DNA of 64,000 bases from positions 64,937,566 through 65,001,565 of the forward strand of contig NW_022098076.1 in the NCBI RefSeq assembly GCF_002288925.2. The letters run 5' to 3'. This DNA comes from Delphinapterus leucas. Its lineage: Eukaryota > Chordata > Mammalia > Artiodactyla > Monodontidae. The position numbers were made by a program, and so were the translations under genes. Of this stretch, positions 62,407 to 64,000 are shown piece by piece. The notes beneath the pieces are model-generated. The model had not been told where the DNA came from. It was given only the letters and a program-made list of their open reading frames with translations, and did not search any database. The stretch's first letter is position 1. The number at the start of each line of letters is the position of its first letter.

Positions 62407-64000
62407 TGCTCTTAAGGAACTTATTTTCTAATTCAAAAGTAAATAATAAGTAATTACATGACAGTGCACAGTAACCATTAAGAAGAGAAGAACACATGTG
62501 TGAGAGCCCCAAATCCCATGATTGGGGGGAGAAAAATGACCACTTTCGAGAACCAAGGTGCATATTTAAGCCTAGATGCAGAATTAGGGCCCATTTCAGC
62601 TTGCTCTTCAACCATTTTGTCAGCATCTTACGGAACAATTTTAGGGTTGGCTCCTTCTTTACTGGAACATTTTTGTTAAATGGTCTGCTGTAAAAAACAT
62701 TTTTAATGTAACCTAACCTTTTATAATTTAACCTAACCCCTGTCATTAAAAAAAAATGTCATTAGCTTCTTTGTGACTTTTTCAGTCTCTGCTGAGGCAA
62801 TGGTGTCCTAATTAGATAACTCGTATTTCCAAGTTTAAAAGAAATATAACCAGATATGTGATTCACAGTGCGAACACTAACGACACGTTTCAACAGCATA
62901 ACTTGGTGAAGACATCTCCATATGAAACTGTCCATGTGACGTGAGGCTCATTTAAGCTAATAAGCAATAATAATTTGCTGACTCGGAATATGATTCCCAA
63001 TTTTGGCATACATGCATCTTTTGTATGCTTCTATGTATTTTATGTTCCTAAGTGAATGTTTTTAGATGCATTGGGAACATATTTTCTAGGTATTATCTCA
63101 ATTCCCATATGATCTTTACATCTGTTAGAAAGCATGTGCATTTGGAAAAATATTTTGGCATTGGTTAATGTTTTTGTTGACTGTAAAGCATTTATTACGA
63201 AATGCCAAATTTGATTTACCCTATCTATCCTCTTTGACTTTTTAGTTGTGGAGATAAGAGATGTTTACTCGATGGAAGTGCTAATACTAAAAGATTTTTT
63301 TGTTTATATAATAAATACTTCATTCATTCTCTCACAGTTTTATGGTGTGGCCACTTGAAAATGCCCTACTGTTACTTTCAAGTTAAATGTAATGATTTTC
63401 TGTGTTGGTGCTTGTGATATGTATTAATAGCTTTCTTTTTGTAAATTAGATTAATGTCAAAAGCAGCTGGCTCACGACATTCTAGTTCAGTTATTTTGGA
63501 TATAATTATCAAATTAGTGTTCTACCTTGTTTTTTACAAGTAACAAAAGTCTCCATGAAGGAGTTTTTGGCATATTATTTATGGTGGAGAGAGATTGTTG
63601 ATTTCCCTTTTACACATTACAGCATCTATGCAGAGATATAAACAAGACTCTATCATAGAATTTTCATGGTCGTATATCAAAACTTTCCTCCCAATATGTG
63701 GTTGTAGATGTTTTGACTCATTTATTTCTTGTTGTCTCCACATTCTCATCTGCTCCCATTCTTTTATATTATTTTTATTTTCAGTTAAATTGTTAAACTC
63801 CAGTTACATGGAGGATATTACCATGGGAAAAGATAAGTTTATTTATATCACATCTAATTTTGGCAATAGCAGTGATGTATAACATAGTTTCTCAGGGCTT
63901 CTACTGTCATAATTTAACTAGCTTTTACTTAAATGAAACAACGTACTCTGGATAATCCATTTCACTGTTTTGTGTATCACTTATCATGTAGCAAATCAGT
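62407..64000. other. Intronic DNA, no gene recognised
   Basis: I see no repeat family or exon that I can name. The sequence is AT-rich. Confidence 0.5.

Overview
The window is nuclear DNA from a mammal, most likely a cetacean. It is AT-rich, non-coding for almost its whole length, and full of vertebrate interspersed repeats: LINE-1, L2, MIR, Tigger and hAT DNA transposons, and an ERVL-type LTR. The lineage clue is a set of tRNA-derived SINEs beginning GGGCTTCCCTGGTGGCGCAG, which match the CHR SINE families of whales and their artiodactyl relatives. Three copies are near-identical and carry clean poly-A tails, so this family was active recently.

The only protein-coding sequence I can support is two internal exons on the + strand, 31404-31610 and 32345-32582. 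They have good splice sites and join in frame. Their product matches the region C-terminal to the PDZ domains of the cell-polarity scaffold PARD3B (PAR-3 beta). I see no other exon, so the window is probably intron-exon-intron-exon-intron from the middle of this very large gene, with at least 31 kb of intron on either side of the exon pair.

Layout. 1-15468: a head-to-tail tandem duplication with a period of about 9.0 kb. Each unit holds a broken L1 ORF2 3' part followed by about 6.2 kb of non-coding DNA ending in a 48-bp minisatellite. 15469-31403: intron with L1, L2, MIR and two young SINEs. 31404-32582: the two PARD3B exons. 32709-33385: an antisense L1 fragment with a perfect 18-bp target-site duplication, just after the second exon. 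33386-48913: intron with MIRs, an LTR-like repeat, a Tigger element and a hAT element. 48914-49331: a young SINE interrupted by a 100-N assembly gap. 51565-52638: a Tigger-like element with two SINEs nested in it. 52639-64000: intron with L2, MIR, a hAT-like element, a long polypyrimidine tract, an ERVL-type LTR and a final SINE.

No novel multi-gene system is visible. The items most worth checking are the nearly perfect 9-kb tandem duplication (true recent duplication or assembly artefact), its breakpoint in a minisatellite, and the L1 whose 3' end stops inside ORF2 right after AATAAA signals. Repeat family names come from memory of consensus sequences, and their edges are approximate unless target-site duplications are given.
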